Origin: a virus
IMG/VR virus record: IMGVR_UViG_3300036770_001413
Coordinates: 43,546-107,545 of that record
Direction: 5' to 3' (one strand)
Length of the DNA: 64,000 nucleotides
Both the position numbers and the translations under genes were made by a program. The number at the start of each line of letters is the position of its first letter. Positions within the stretch are counted from its first letter, which is position 1. Under the pieces are notes generated by a model. That model had not been told where the DNA came from and did not search any database. It saw only the letters and a program-made list of their open reading frames with translations. Positions 1 through 10,372 of the stretch are shown here, piece by piece.

Positions 1-176
1 GACCTAACTTCTCTGGCTAGCATATCTATCTTGGCCCTATTGTTTTTCATTGCCGTTACGGATAAGAAGTTTCCTTCATCATCGCCAATCCATCTGCCAT
101 CAGGCATCTCCCAAACATAGATTCCAAGGGTAGTTTCCTCTGGAGACATAGTGGCATTTGTTCTTTTTAGGTCCAT
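1..176 (-). CDS. Conserved actinophage small protein, cut by window edge
   Basis: The minus-strand frame opens at the ATG at 176 and runs off the left edge, so the C-terminus is missing. The visible 58 residues contain YVWEMPDGRWIGDDEGNFLS and an NNRAKIDMLAREVR stretch. From memory this resembles a short conserved protein of unknown function in actinophages. A TAAAAT -10 box ends 8 nt before the ATG with no Shine-Dalgarno, so the message is probably leaderless. Confidence 0.7.
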   Translation of the reverse strand, partial: MDLKRTNATMSPEETTLGIYVWEMPDGRWIGDDEGNFLSVTAMKNNRAKIDMLAREVR

Positions 177-184
177 AGATGTTT

Positions 185-190
185 ATTTTA
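185..190 (-). promoter_or_regulatory. -10 box of a leaderless promoter
   Basis: TAAAAT on the minus strand, 8 nt from the ATG at 176, without a ribosome binding site. Same layout as the other leaderless promoters in this window. Confidence 0.4.
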
Positions 191-215
191 CCACCTTTGT
201 GGGCTTAAGTCCAGC

Positions 216-240
216 TTTTTGTCAGGCAATATGACAAAAT
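216..240 (-). terminator. Short hairpin after the LamG fibre gene
   Basis: Inverted repeat TTTGTCA / TGACAAA with a 7-nt loop, flanked by A/T runs on both sides. It directly follows the stop codon of the fibre gene and could terminate on either strand. The stem is short, so it may be weak. Confidence 0.4.
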
Positions 241-2111
241 TATACGTTTTGGATTACGATCCAGTCATTATTATATGATTCAACGCCATCTTCTGTCATG
301 GTTGTTGTCGAAGAATCTGTAATTGAGGAACTTTGTTTACGTCTATATAGGTCATAATTGGCTGCCGCCTGTGTAGAATTAAATGCAGTCTCATATAGGG
401 CTATATATTGATATAGGGCTGAGACTGATCCATATACAGAATAATTAAATCTAATATCATTTGATACCGCCGACCCAAATACTATGAGGACGTGGTGTAA
501 TTGTCCTGCCCTAAATATATTTGAGACATTTGTCTGTGAGGTTTTATTTACCCCATTTACATATATTGCTGAGATATTGGTTTTTGATACCGCCCCCGAA
601 TTGTGCCAAGATATATTTGAAGCGGCATAGCCATTTGTGGCAGTTGTAGAAATTAGCCCACTATCAGTTAAAGTGGCGGGGGTGTAGAAAAATTCTAAAG
701 TCTGAACTCCCTTTGTCGTAGTAATTTCAAATCCAGAATCAACTACTGTCCTTAATCCATTTCTACTATTTCTTGAAAGGATATCATATGGGAGTTTGCC
801 CAAAGTAATTCTATAATCCGATATTCCAGCATCTTCTTCAAGTGTTGTCATATAGCTATTTCCATTATAGGCATATCTGGTTTGATTATTATAGAAAAGC
901 ATATCTAGGTTAAACAGCCTAGGAATATATCTTGTTGTATCTGTAGAGGTAAATATAATTCTCAAATATATTGTTCCTGCCGACGAAAAACTATTTAATG
1001 TATATCCTGGTATCTGTTGTCCATTAATACAATTGTTATAGGTTACTCCATCTATGCTTGCCTGAACAGTAATTCCATTGTCGCCATGCCACTCAATTTT
1101 AGACGAATCAAATGTGGCGGAAGAAGGGATAGAAATAAAATCATTTATAGTAACAGTACTAGATGCTGCAGAATCCGTTTGAGTAATTTCAAGACAATCT
1201 AAAGTAAGGTTATGTGTCAAGCCAGTTGTAACTAATTCGTCCCATCCTTTGCTATAAGGATATTGGAATTTATATAATGAGGACATTTCATCATCATACA
1301 TTTCAAACAATTCTCCATTTGCTGGATCTACTATTTGAATAGCTGGCAAAGGTTGTCCTTGTGCAAAATGATATGCAATTTGATTTTGAGATAAGCCGTA
1401 TCTATATATAGCTACGCTATTTATTAAAAATACATTTGAGCTGTCAGGAGTAGGCCCAGTAATTAGATTTAAATTAGTATTTGTAAACTCAAAATTATTT
1501 AAGCTTTTTGTAGCTGCCAATTGTCCATCTATATAAATTGATGCAGAGTTAACTGAATAAACGGAGGCTACATGAAAGGATTTATTTGTAGAGGGCAATG
1601 TATATTCTACAGAATCTGTATCTAGTTTAAATACTATATTTCCTTTTTGATAAAATACTCCTACGTCTTCCGCCGAATCTCCTACTAAAGGAATTTCATC
1701 AGTTGAAGAAATTTGAGGGTGGAACCAGAACTCTATTGTAAAATCATTATCCGATGATGACGCTGTTCCAAATTGGCTAGTTGTTGCAGTAGCAGTATAG
1801 TCATTGTTAATATTATATATAATTGAGTTGGTATTTGTTATATTGGTTGCTCTACTGTTTCCCGCCACAAGTGGTATTAAATCTGGGGCGGGATCTCCAA
1901 TATAATTCCCATCATTTTCACATCCTGAATGATCATAAGCAACATCTCCATATATATTTGCATATGAAGATATGTTATCTAATACATCTTGGTATGTTGC
2001 AAATTGTGCCAAAAAAGCAGTAAAGTTATCTACTAGATCGACTGTTGTTAGATCGTCTAATGGATAATATGCTATAGGATAATCATATAGCACTGCTGCT
2101 TTATATGACAT
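240..2111 (-). CDS. Tail-fibre-like protein with two LamG-type domains
   Basis: 623 aa. The N-terminus (VLYDYPIAYYPLDD) and the segment around residues 120-260 (FTIEFWFHP) match the concanavalin/LamG-like jellyroll often seen in phage fibres. A second LamG-like segment lies near residues 460-600 (GVQTLEFFYTP). No enzyme motif is visible, so a carbohydrate-binding role on the virion is inferred. The start ATG overlaps the stop of the upstream small gene (TAATG), which implies translational coupling. Confidence 0.75.
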   Translation of the reverse strand: MSYKAAVLYDYPIAYYPLDDLTTVDLVDNFTAFLAQFATYQDVLDNISSYANIYGDVAYDHSGCENDGNYIGDPAPDLIPLVAGNSRATNITNTNSIIYNINNDYTATATTSQFGTASSSDNDFTIEFWFHPQISSTDEIPLVGDSAEDVGVFYQKGNIVFKLDTDSVEYTLPSTNKSFHVASVYSVNSASIYIDGQLAATKSLNNFEFTNTNLNLITGPTPDSSNVFLINSVAIYRYGLSQNQIAYHFAQGQPLPAIQIVDPANGELFEMYDDEMSSLYKFQYPYSKGWDELVTTGLTHNLTLDCLEITQTDSAASSTVTINDFISIPSSATFDSSKIEWHGDNGITVQASIDGVTYNNCINGQQIPGYTLNSFSSAGTIYLRIIFTSTDTTRYIPRLFNLDMLFYNNQTRYAYNGNSYMTTLEEDAGISDYRITLGKLPYDILSRNSRNGLRTVVDSGFEITTTKGVQTLEFFYTPATLTDSGLISTTATNGYAASNISWHNSGAVSKTNISAIYVNGVNKTSQTNVSNIFRAGQLHHVLIVFGSAVSNDIRFNYSVYGSVSALYQYIALYETAFNSTQAAANYDLYRRKQSSSITDSSTTTMTEDGVESYNNDWIVIQNV

Positions 2112-2311
2112 TAATTTATTGCTGTTATTTGAGCTTGTTTCTCAGCAATTTGATCCTCTAAATCAGAAAGCTTTGCTGCATCTGGTGATGTTTTTGCATT
2201 TTCTGCAATTACTTCAACCTCAAGAGCATACATCTGATATTCAAGATTACGTTTTGCTGCAATCTTAATCTGAGCCTTTTCATCATCTGTAAGTTGTGTA
2301 TATGTTGCCAT
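2111..2311 (-). CDS. Small coiled-coil protein, possible fibre assembly factor
   Basis: 66 aa, charged and helical, starting MATYTQLTDDEKAQIK and ending in a heptad-like stretch (LSDLEDQIAEKQAQI). A good Shine-Dalgarno (GGAGG) precedes the ATG. It sits directly upstream of the LamG fibre and overlaps it by 1 nt. Its place and composition match the small acidic proteins next to other fibre genes in this cluster. Role inferred. Confidence 0.6.
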   Translation of the reverse strand: MATYTQLTDDEKAQIKIAAKRNLEYQMYALEVEVIAENAKTSPDAAKLSDLEDQIAEKQAQITAIN

Positions 2312-2319
2312 TATTCCTC

Positions 2320-2514
2320 CTATATATTATTTAGCCTATCAACTTCTTGTTGTAAGGCATTTTTTTGAGATATCAAATCAGAGATTTGCTGCTCTGTTGA
2401 CATCTTACCATTTGGTATAGGGCCAGTTGAATTATTTTCAGCAAGCCATTCCAATCCTATTTCTATAGCATTTATTTTAGCAGACAATACTTTTATTTTA
2501 TCTATGGTATCCAT
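2320..2514 (-). CDS. Small coiled-coil protein
   Basis: 64 aa when started at the ATG at 2514, which overlaps the stop of the upstream gene as TAATG. An ATG 12 nt further upstream is in frame, but the coupling favours 2514. The protein is helical with two hydrophobic heptad regions (IDKIKVLSAKINAIEIGLEWL and ISDLISQKNALQQEVDRL). It does not match a family I recognise. Confidence 0.6.
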   Translation of the reverse strand: MDTIDKIKVLSAKINAIEIGLEWLAENNSTGPIPNGKMSTEQQISDLISQKNALQQEVDRLNNI

Positions 2515-4046
2515 TAAATCACCCATGTTAATGTTCCGCTACTTCCAGCGCTATTTGATGCAGTTACATTATATTGTGCCCACGAACCATACGAATCAGA
2601 ATCCCATCCTTGCTGGGGAATATTTAAAGTTGTGGATAAGCTGCTAGAAGAAAGTGTTCCTGAATTTCTAAGAGACCATGGTCCAGTATTAAAGTCTGAT
2701 GAATACACTGTCCAACTATAAGTAATTGGAGTTGTTCCAGAAGACGAAGATGTGAAAGTAGCATTTGTTATATAATTAAAATTATTTCCAGACGAAGGAA
2801 GCTGATACGTTCCTCCACCATTTGTTGGGGTAGATGGCGCTACTGCTGCAGATTGAAAAGTTCCAGATCCACTTGTATATCCTGAATACTTAGTAGTTAA
2901 ACTAACAGAACCTGATTGTGAAGATCCTTGCGAGCCTCCCACATATGCCACCACTTGAAAAGATGTGCTTCCTGAAGTATTTCCTTTTGTATATGTATAA
3001 GAATTAGAAGTTGTAGTAGTAATAAAACTTCCATCTACATAAATATAATATGTAACTGTAGTGTGTGATCCAGATATTGCATTCCAGCTTCCAGTAACAC
3101 GACCATTAAAATTTGCAGATCTTATAAAAACAGTAAAGGAAGTTCCTGCAGTACCGCTTACAACATTTGCAGTTCTAGTACTATCATTTCTATTTGTTAA
3201 AGTTCCAACAGATGAATATCCATCATAAAAAGATATGTTTGTTCCTGCTCCCCAAGATACGTTTGCAGTTGTTTGTCCAGTAACTGTTACGCTAACTGAA
3301 GACGGTGCTCCTGGGGTAATTGTTGAATCAGATACTGACAAACCTGTTACCGTTGGCAATGCAATAAATGAACTGCTATATGCAGAAGCTGAAGATCCTG
3401 TCGATGTATTTGTAGCAGTAACTAGACACCATACAGATGCTCCAACTACAGATGCTGGGATTGTTAGTGATGAGGATGTAGCTCCAGATATTGCTGTTCC
3501 GTTACTTGCGTTATACCATTGATATGAATAAGAGTTTGGATTACCATTCCATGTTCCTGTTGTAACTGTTGCTGTTCCGCCTAAAAATGTGCTACCTCCA
3601 GTAGTTGGCGCTGTAACATTTGTTACAGCAGCACTAGTTACAGTAATTGAATTACTAGATATTACTGGGGTAGATCCTCTATTATTTGTTGCGGTTACTC
3701 TACAAGATATTGCATTTCCAACATCTGCAACAACTGTGCTATATGTAGAACTAGTTGCACCAGATATGTCGCTTGATCCACGTCTCCACTGATAGGAGTA
3801 TGACGCTGGTGAGTATGCTAGATTAGAGTTCCAAGATCCTGTTGTACAAGAAAGAGTATTTCCTTGTGTAGCTGTTCCAGATACTGTTGGTGCCGCCGTA
3901 TTTATTGGATATTCTGGATACCATTGTTTCCATGCAGATCCATTCCACATCCAACCTCTTACTGCATTTTTCCAGGCGGAACCATTGTATAATTTTAATC
4001 CGTTTATATTTTTCCAGTTAGAGCCATCATATAATTTGCTTACCAT
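2514..4046 (-). CDS. Ig/Fn3-repeat tail fibre
   Basis: 510 aa. The N-terminus has three copies of a (L/M)(Y/W)(D/N)GS(N/A)WK motif, a common phage fibre attachment module. Next come two Ig-like repeats, roughly residues 50-230, each with a conserved Cys pair and a YSYQW core. Fn3/Ig-like beta regions rich in Ser and Thr fill the rest. No catalytic motif is seen. It probably projects from the virion and binds the host surface or glycans. Confidence 0.75.
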   Translation of the reverse strand: MVSKLYDGSNWKNINGLKLYNGSAWKNAVRGWMWNGSAWKQWYPEYPINTAAPTVSGTATQGNTLSCTTGSWNSNLAYSPASYSYQWRRGSSDISGATSSTYSTVVADVGNAISCRVTATNNRGSTPVISSNSITVTSAAVTNVTAPTTGGSTFLGGTATVTTGTWNGNPNSYSYQWYNASNGTAISGATSSSLTIPASVVGASVWCLVTATNTSTGSSASAYSSSFIALPTVTGLSVSDSTITPGAPSSVSVTVTGQTTANVSWGAGTNISFYDGYSSVGTLTNRNDSTRTANVVSGTAGTSFTVFIRSANFNGRVTGSWNAISGSHTTVTYYIYVDGSFITTTTSNSYTYTKGNTSGSTSFQVVAYVGGSQGSSQSGSVSLTTKYSGYTSGSGTFQSAAVAPSTPTNGGGTYQLPSSGNNFNYITNATFTSSSSGTTPITYSWTVYSSDFNTGPWSLRNSGTLSSSSLSTTLNIPQQGWDSDSYGSWAQYNVTASNSAGSSGTLTWVI

Positions 4047-4048
4047 GA

Positions 4049-5247
<1,199 letters not shown>

Positions 5248-5250
5248 CCA

Positions 5251-6306
5251 CTAAGACCTTTCGTACCAGCCTTTATCCCATAGGGTTAAAAGGCGGCGGA
5301 AGTAATTATCATACTGTGGAGCAATAGCTTCTAATGAATATTTATTCTTTGCCGTCTCATATATAGTTCTGGGATCTAATTTCTTTACATCCTCTGCCGC
5401 CCTACAAAATTCATCAAGAGTTCTGCATCTATATCCAGTAACTCCATTTATATTTGTTTCTGTAAATGCGCCCCAGTCTGTTGTAATTGTAGGAGTCCCG
5501 CAAAAATGTGCCTCTGGCACAATGTTGCCAAATGGTTCTATGTATATAGTTGGAGCAAATACTGCTATTGCGCCTCCCATTAATTTTGCACGTTCTTCTG
5601 GTCCTACCGCCCCAACAAATTCTCCATATCCATCTTGTGGACCAGCACCTGCAAGAATTAGGCGCTTACCTAAAGCTTGGCAAACCTCTTGTGCGATTCT
5701 ATATCCTTTGCGTTCAATTAGGCGGCCAATGAAAAGATAATAATCTTCCTTTTGTTCTTGAAGTGGGAACATGTGTGGTTCTAAATATCCTGGAATTACA
5801 GCATCAAAGAATTTACCATCGACGGCGGAAGCAAGATTATGCTGTGCATAAATACTATGCATCCAAGCATATGATTCAAATACTCTATACTTAGCAAATG
5901 TTCCTGGATATCCTATTCCAAATTCTACAGACATATGATTTGGGAAATAATCTGCAATTGATTTTTGGGCGTAGCCGCCAATTAAACATATAAAATCTTT
6001 TTGCTGTATTCGCTTTGATAATTCTATAATTACTTTGTTATTATATTTAACCCAATGAGACAGAGATGAATCAAATGATCCAGCTGTATAATGATTACCG
6101 TTTAGACTTTCTAATCTTTCCGTTTCGGAAATACATGGAATATGTTCATCAACGGGGGCGGAATTAAATTCGCCAGCATATAAAAATACTTCATGTCCCA
6201 TATCTTTCATCATCATGCAGAAACGTCTTACCTTTTCAGTAAATGCACATGATGTAAATTCTAAAGTTGTATTTGTATGAGGTAATGATATTACATGAAA
6301 ACGCAT
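5251..6306 (-). CDS. GT4-family glycosyltransferase
   Basis: 351 aa, the usual length for a GT-B retaining glycosyltransferase of family GT4. The N-terminal half reads MRFHVISLPH with a Rossmann-like core. The C-terminal half has LFIGRLIERKGYRIA and LILAGAGPQDGY, then an E-x7-E nucleotide-sugar signature (EPFGNIVPE) followed by CGTPTITTDWGAF. It probably transfers a sugar from a nucleotide donor to phage DNA, a virion protein or host surface glycan; the acceptor cannot be read from sequence. The promoter is leaderless (TACAAT 6 nt before the ATG). Confidence 0.8.
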   Translation of the reverse strand: MRFHVISLPHTNTTLEFTSCAFTEKVRRFCMMMKDMGHEVFLYAGEFNSAPVDEHIPCISETERLESLNGNHYTAGSFDSSLSHWVKYNNKVIIELSKRIQQKDFICLIGGYAQKSIADYFPNHMSVEFGIGYPGTFAKYRVFESYAWMHSIYAQHNLASAVDGKFFDAVIPGYLEPHMFPLQEQKEDYYLFIGRLIERKGYRIAQEVCQALGKRLILAGAGPQDGYGEFVGAVGPEERAKLMGGAIAVFAPTIYIEPFGNIVPEAHFCGTPTITTDWGAFTETNINGVTGYRCRTLDEFCRAAEDVKKLDPRTIYETAKNKYSLEAIAPQYDNYFRRLLTLWDKGWYERS

Positions 6307-6312
6307 GTATTT

Positions 6313-6318
6313 ATTGTA
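6313..6318 (-). promoter_or_regulatory. Extended -10 box, leaderless promoter (glycosyltransferase)
   Basis: TGCTACAAT on the minus strand; the hexamer ends 6 nt before the ATG at 6306. No Shine-Dalgarno is present. Confidence 0.55.
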
Positions 6319-6374
6319 GCAAATTTAACAATTATTGTAAATATATTGTGTTTTTATTTTTGCATCCAGAATAA

Positions 6375-6419
6375 TCAAAGGCGGCCATTTCCAGGTAGAC
6401 CTATAATTTGTATAATCAT
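6375..6419 (-). pseudogene. Possible remnant of a P-loop kinase gene start
   Basis: An ATG 2 nt after the stop of the sulfotransferase-like gene opens a 14-codon frame reading MIIQIIGLPGNGRL and then TGA. The pattern is that of the first strand and Walker A loop of small kinases (usual form G-L-P-G-S-G-K), but Lys and the rest of the protein are absent. It may be the stump of a deleted kinase gene or a chance short frame. Confidence 0.3.
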
Positions 6420-6420
6420 T

Positions 6421-7263
6421 TTAACCTATGATTTCGTTATAAATTGCTGTAGCCTCTTCTATAACTTCAGCTATTAGCGGATTACTTAAATCGATATCCG
6501 CATTTGAAGTAACATCATTTGGAAGGTTATAAGACATATTGTCTTCATTCATTCTATCAATTACTTCTTGATTTGTAAATTCAGAAGGAAGCACCATTAT
6601 TTTTTTTGCAATTTTATTTATAATTACAAAAGGATCCGATATTAGTGTTGAAAAATCTACCACACATATATTATTTTTATTATCACGAATTAATTTCATC
6701 CACGCTAGATTGTCTGTTGCAACTCTAAAAATAGACTGTGTGTCTGATTGATCTAAATTTGAATACATTATTGTAGACTTGATAGAGTCTACTGGTGTTC
6801 TTACGGGAACAACAACAATATCAAACTTATTTACAGCTTCCGTAATACTTTTTTTATTATGAAAAAAATTGTATCCAGTATACTGATCGCATTCTTTAAA
6901 TACAAATCCTAATAGATATGAAAGGTATACATTTCCTGATCTTGGAAATCCGTCTACAAGAATTGATGTCTTAGATACATCATTAACCTGAGACTCATTT
7001 GCTAAAGAAAGCCATTTTGTTTTTTCTTGTAAAAGTATAAACTCATCTTTTTCTTCATCATAAAAGCTGCCAAATCCAGCAAACATTTTTCTAAATTGAT
7101 TATTATATGATGTTTGTATCCATGTTCCTTCTAAACCAATTGAAGCAATATAGTCTTTGCCAGCCTGCTCTGATTCTATTCCATCAACGATTAGATTACT
7201 ATTATCTACTACGATAACATCAATTACCATATTATTTTCATTTAACCTTGCAAAATGTGCCAT
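6421..7263 (-). CDS. Virion-type N-terminal domain fused to a sulfotransferase-like domain
   Basis: 280 aa. Residues 1-80 (MAHFARLNENN, VESEQAGKDY, GTWIQTSYN, FGSFYDEEKDEFI) match a short domain common in T4-like cyanophage virion-associated proteins. Residues ~100-250 contain VDGFPRSGNVYLSYLL, a 5'-phosphosulfate-binding loop of the sulfotransferase type, followed by a PVRTPVDSIKS helix. Inference: a virion-linked or fibre-modifying enzyme using PAPS. Start ATG at 7263 overlaps the stop of the Gly-rich gene. Confidence 0.6.
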   Translation of the reverse strand: MAHFARLNENNMVIDVIVVDNSNLIVDGIESEQAGKDYIASIGLEGTWIQTSYNNQFRKMFAGFGSFYDEEKDEFILLQEKTKWLSLANESQVNDVSKTSILVDGFPRSGNVYLSYLLGFVFKECDQYTGYNFFHNKKSITEAVNKFDIVVVPVRTPVDSIKSTIMYSNLDQSDTQSIFRVATDNLAWMKLIRDNKNNICVVDFSTLISDPFVIINKIAKKIMVLPSEFTNQEVIDRMNEDNMSYNLPNDVTSNADIDLSNPLIAEVIEEATAIYNEIIG

Positions 7264-8657
7264 TATACTACCACCCTTACTACTACGATTCCTGAACCAC
7301 CATTACCAGCATTTCCGCCGCCTCCGCCTCCAGTGTTTGCAGTTCCTGCTGTGCTTGATCCACCTGCGCCACCTCCGCCACCAGTTCTATTATTTCCATA
7401 TGTTGGATTTCCACCACTATATCCTCCGCCGCCTCCTGCATACGCAACATTAGAACCAGTTCTTATGCTATTGTTTGTGCTTAAACCACCATTACCTGGG
7501 CGTCCTCCACCATTTCCATTTCCACCATCACCAGAATTTCCTTGAGTTGCACTTTCTCCTACGCCACCCATTCCTCCTCCGCCTCCGCCTGCGCCTTTCC
7601 AGTTGGCGTAATTAAACTCTTGACCATTGCCACCATTATAACCAGGATTTCCAGTTCCACCAGCAAGTGATCCAGTGTCGTAGTAACTCATTCCTCCGCC
7701 GCCGCCACAGCCACCATTTGCACCAGGAACCCATGTGCTAGTAACTCCAGCATATGTTCCGCCGCCTCCGCCTCCAGGTGCTGTAAGGGTAGAAGGAAAT
7801 GCTATAACAGAATTGCCTCCATTAACTCCTTTTGCGCTGCTAGATTGTCCAAGACCACCAGAACCAACAGTTACTGCATATGAACCTGCTGGAACGCTAA
7901 CGCTTCCAGTTAATAATCCTCCGCCTCCGCCTCCTCCTTGGCCTCCTCCTCCGCCGCCGCCTGCAACTATTAAGTAACTAATTGTTGATGTTGATAAAAC
8001 ATTTAATGTTCCAGAACCAGTAAAAGTATTTACTAAATAATTTGTTCCACCAGATGAATATTGTGTTATTGTTCCACCATTAATTACAATATTGAATGTA
8101 GAACTTGATTGAGCTTCTGTTCCTAATCCAAGGAGTCCGTTAGCATCTTTGCTTACCAGCAAAATATTACCATAATTATTATGCGTAGCACCGCCGATAT
8201 TAACTGAAGTTTTAGGAGAAGTTGTAGTTGCCAAAGATGTGCTAGTGCCATTTCGGAAATATGCAACTGTATCCGTTGATCCAGATGGATTTGTCCATGC
8301 AATAGTTCCGTTTGTTCCACCAGTTAGAGTTAAAGAAACTCCTGTTGGAGCCGACATCATTGTATACGAACCAAGTCTTATATTAATATTTGCTGGGTAA
8401 GTCATCCCTGCTGGAATAACGATTTTTGTAGAATTTGTTGGAACTGATATATATCCTTTGCCACCTCTAATTGTTCCATTAAAAACATAACCACTATCTG
8501 TTCCAAAACCTAATGTAAATGAGGATTGCGAAGTGTCAGTTGTGATTTCATATAGTCCTGCCGCCAAAGGTGTAGATAAGGTATATGTTCCTGCCGCAGT
8601 TGCTGGGAATGTTTGTGAAGCTGCATCTCCAAAAAGAAGCGAGTAATTAATTGGCAT
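7263..8657 (-). CDS. Glycine-rich tail-fibre tip protein
   Basis: 464 aa from the ATG at 8657, which overlaps the upstream stop (TAATG) and follows GGAG. The first ~200 residues are beta-rich, with one Fn3-like unit near residues 105-195. From about residue 215 it becomes a polyglycine sandwich (runs of six to eight Gly with small residues), as in long-tail-fibre adhesin tips. It ends GGSGIVVVRVVV. Such glycine-rich domains often carry variable receptor-binding loops. Confidence 0.75.
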   Translation of the reverse strand: MPINYSLLFGDAASQTFPATAAGTYTLSTPLAAGLYEITTDTSQSSFTLGFGTDSGYVFNGTIRGGKGYISVPTNSTKIVIPAGMTYPANINIRLGSYTMMSAPTGVSLTLTGGTNGTIAWTNPSGSTDTVAYFRNGTSTSLATTTSPKTSVNIGGATHNNYGNILLVSKDANGLLGLGTEAQSSSTFNIVINGGTITQYSSGGTNYLVNTFTGSGTLNVLSTSTISYLIVAGGGGGGGQGGGGGGGLLTGSVSVPAGSYAVTVGSGGLGQSSSAKGVNGGNSVIAFPSTLTAPGGGGGGTYAGVTSTWVPGANGGCGGGGGMSYYDTGSLAGGTGNPGYNGGNGQEFNYANWKGAGGGGGGMGGVGESATQGNSGDGGNGNGGGRPGNGGLSTNNSIRTGSNVAYAGGGGGYSGGNPTYGNNRTGGGGGAGGSSTAGTANTGGGGGGNAGNGGSGIVVVRVVV

Positions 8658-9070
8658 TATCCTAATCTCCATCCATATGTAGAACCAGTATAAATTAAAC
8701 TAGTCGCTACACCATTTACGTCTAATATTGCGTCTTGAACGCTACCATTAATTTTACCACTATTTGAGTTAATTGTAATATTATACGTCCCCGCCGTTCC
8801 TGATGCATCAAATACTTGAATTTCATTTCCAACTGAAGGAGATGCTGGAAGAGTAAGAGTTCTAGCAGCAGTAGTATCTACAAAATATCTTGTTCCAGCA
8901 ACTAAAGTAATATTAGAAGATATGGACTCATTTACTACCGCCGCTGGTCCTGTTGGACCAGTTGGTCCTTGTGGCCCTGTTGCGCCAGTTGGTCCAGTTG
9001 GACCTTGTGCGGCGGCTACGCCAACAGACTGCCATGCACTTCCATCCCATACTTTAATTAGTTTAGCCAT
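8657..9070 (-). CDS. Short collagen-like fibre protein
   Basis: 137 aa. It begins with the fibre module KVWDGSAWQ, followed by a single Gly-X-Y block of about 20 residues ([10 protein letters not shown] type) and a C-terminal beta domain (LVAGTRYFVDTTAARTLTLP, then YTGSTYGWRLG). This C-domain occurs often at the ends of phage and bacterial fibre proteins. It overlaps both neighbours. Confidence 0.7.
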   Translation of the reverse strand: MAKLIKVWDGSAWQSVGVAAAQGPTGPTGATGPQGPTGPTGPAAVVNESISSNITLVAGTRYFVDTTAARTLTLPASPSVGNEIQVFDASGTAGTYNITINSNSGKINGSVQDAILDVNGVATSLIYTGSTYGWRLG

Positions 9071-9206
9071 TAGTTTCCTCCGCCGTCTTTATTTCATCCC
9101 AAACCGATTTTGGCATTGAGGTAAATTCGTTATTTCCCTTATCGATAATTATATGAGTAGATTTAGTTCCATCTGCATTTTCTACTTCAATTTCTTTAAT
9201 ATTCAT
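9063..9206 (-). CDS. 47-aa unknown protein between fibre genes
   Basis: The frame starts at the ATG at 9206 and overlaps the fibre genes on both sides by 4-8 nt. Residues include MNIKEIEVENADGTKSTHII and a C-terminal KSVWDEIKTAEE helix. No family is recognised. Tight overlap with two fibre genes makes it a real coding unit and suggests an assembly or structural role. Confidence 0.6.
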   Translation of the reverse strand: MNIKEIEVENADGTKSTHIIIDKGNNEFTSMPKSVWDEIKTAEETNG

Positions 9207-10333
9207 ATTACCAACTCCGCTGATAGTCCTAAATAACTTGTGCCGCTATTATAACCCGTTAACCAAGCAGGACGATTTGCTGTTAATCCAGATGCATTTG
9301 CTCTAACGACAACAAATAATTCATTTTTATCACTTAAGGTGAAACTAGACGCTGGGCTATTAGTAGTGTGTAAGTCAGTAATTCTTAGATTAGAAGTATC
9401 TATGCTTGTTGGAGCAACTCGCATAGGTACAGGCAACTGTACAACAAAAGAACCACCAGTTGTACTCTCCATAATACCAGAAGTACAAACTAAACCATAA
9501 TTTGTTCCTGAAACTTGTCTCCAATAATATCTTTGGCAGGCAGCAAGTTCTAGAGCAGGATTTCCTGTTGCGGTAGTAAATGTAGTTGCTGTTGATCCAG
9601 CCTCAAGTTGCCATCCCCAAGTATCAAATGTAAATGTTGCACCTGAACCTGTAGGCATATTTAATCTTATTGCCAAGTTATCGTTGCCGCTTGTTCCTAA
9701 AGTTTTTCCAGATAATGATGGTAGGGTAGCTGTATAAGTATAGCGAGTCCAACTTGTTCCTATAGAAACATTTGTTGCTAAAACAGTTTGTGTATTAGAT
9801 GATGGGCTTCCACCTAGCCCCATATCTTGAATTAAATCTATGAGTTCAACAGTCATACTAGACGATGCTTTTGCCCAAAAACTAAATGTTACTGTTTGCC
9901 CAGCAAAGGTTCTAACACCTTCTATAAATTGTCTTAAAAGGTTATTACCAATACCAGCGGATGGGCCGACGCTTTGTGCATAGCGCAAAAAGAAACGACC
10001 CTCGTATCCAGATACTGGAGCACTGCCAGTTGTAAATGTTTGTTGTGAAATTGTTCTAGTTGCACCTGAACCTTCAACATAACAATTAAATCGATCTGCC
10101 AAATAAACACCTACTGAAGAGGCAGGGCTAAAACTTGTTCCTCGTTGCCAAATATTGAAATCGCCGTTAATAATCTTATTTTTACCAGCAGCCCAATATT
10201 CCGATTCTTTTAAATATGCTGTATGTGGATCTGCGGCGGCAGCATGAGAAGCAATAGAACTAGTTACTTCAGCATCAGTAGCCATATCAGTAGATGCTGT
10301 TAGTATTTTAGCTAGATCTCTAATTCTGCTCAT
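9203..10333 (-). CDS. Tail-fibre protein with an INGDFxIWQRGT domain
   Basis: 376 aa. After a short helical N-terminus (IRDLAKILTASTDMATDAEV) comes KNKIINGDFNIWQRGTSF, the hallmark of a beta-sandwich domain found in many phage fibres (the INGDF and IWQRGT pair). Residues ~130-260 include FAGQTVTFSFWAKAS, typical of carbohydrate-binding CBM-like folds. It is a paralogue of the gene at 10534-11589. A Shine-Dalgarno (GGAGGAG) precedes the ATG. Confidence 0.75.
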   Translation of the reverse strand: MSRIRDLAKILTASTDMATDAEVTSSIASHAAAADPHTAYLKESEYWAAGKNKIINGDFNIWQRGTSFSPASSVGVYLADRFNCYVEGSGATRTISQQTFTTGSAPVSGYEGRFFLRYAQSVGPSAGIGNNLLRQFIEGVRTFAGQTVTFSFWAKASSSMTVELIDLIQDMGLGGSPSSNTQTVLATNVSIGTSWTRYTYTATLPSLSGKTLGTSGNDNLAIRLNMPTGSGATFTFDTWGWQLEAGSTATTFTTATGNPALELAACQRYYWRQVSGTNYGLVCTSGIMESTTGGSFVVQLPVPMRVAPTSIDTSNLRITDLHTTNSPASSFTLSDKNELFVVVRANASGLTANRPAWLTGYNSGTSYLGLSAELVI

Positions 10334-10372
10334 TGTTCTCCTCCGTCCATTTTATCATATTATAAACTCCTA

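Noticed and set aside
2631-2639. DnaA-box match TGTGGATAA
   Set aside because: Single copy inside a fibre coding region with no partner box or non-coding context.
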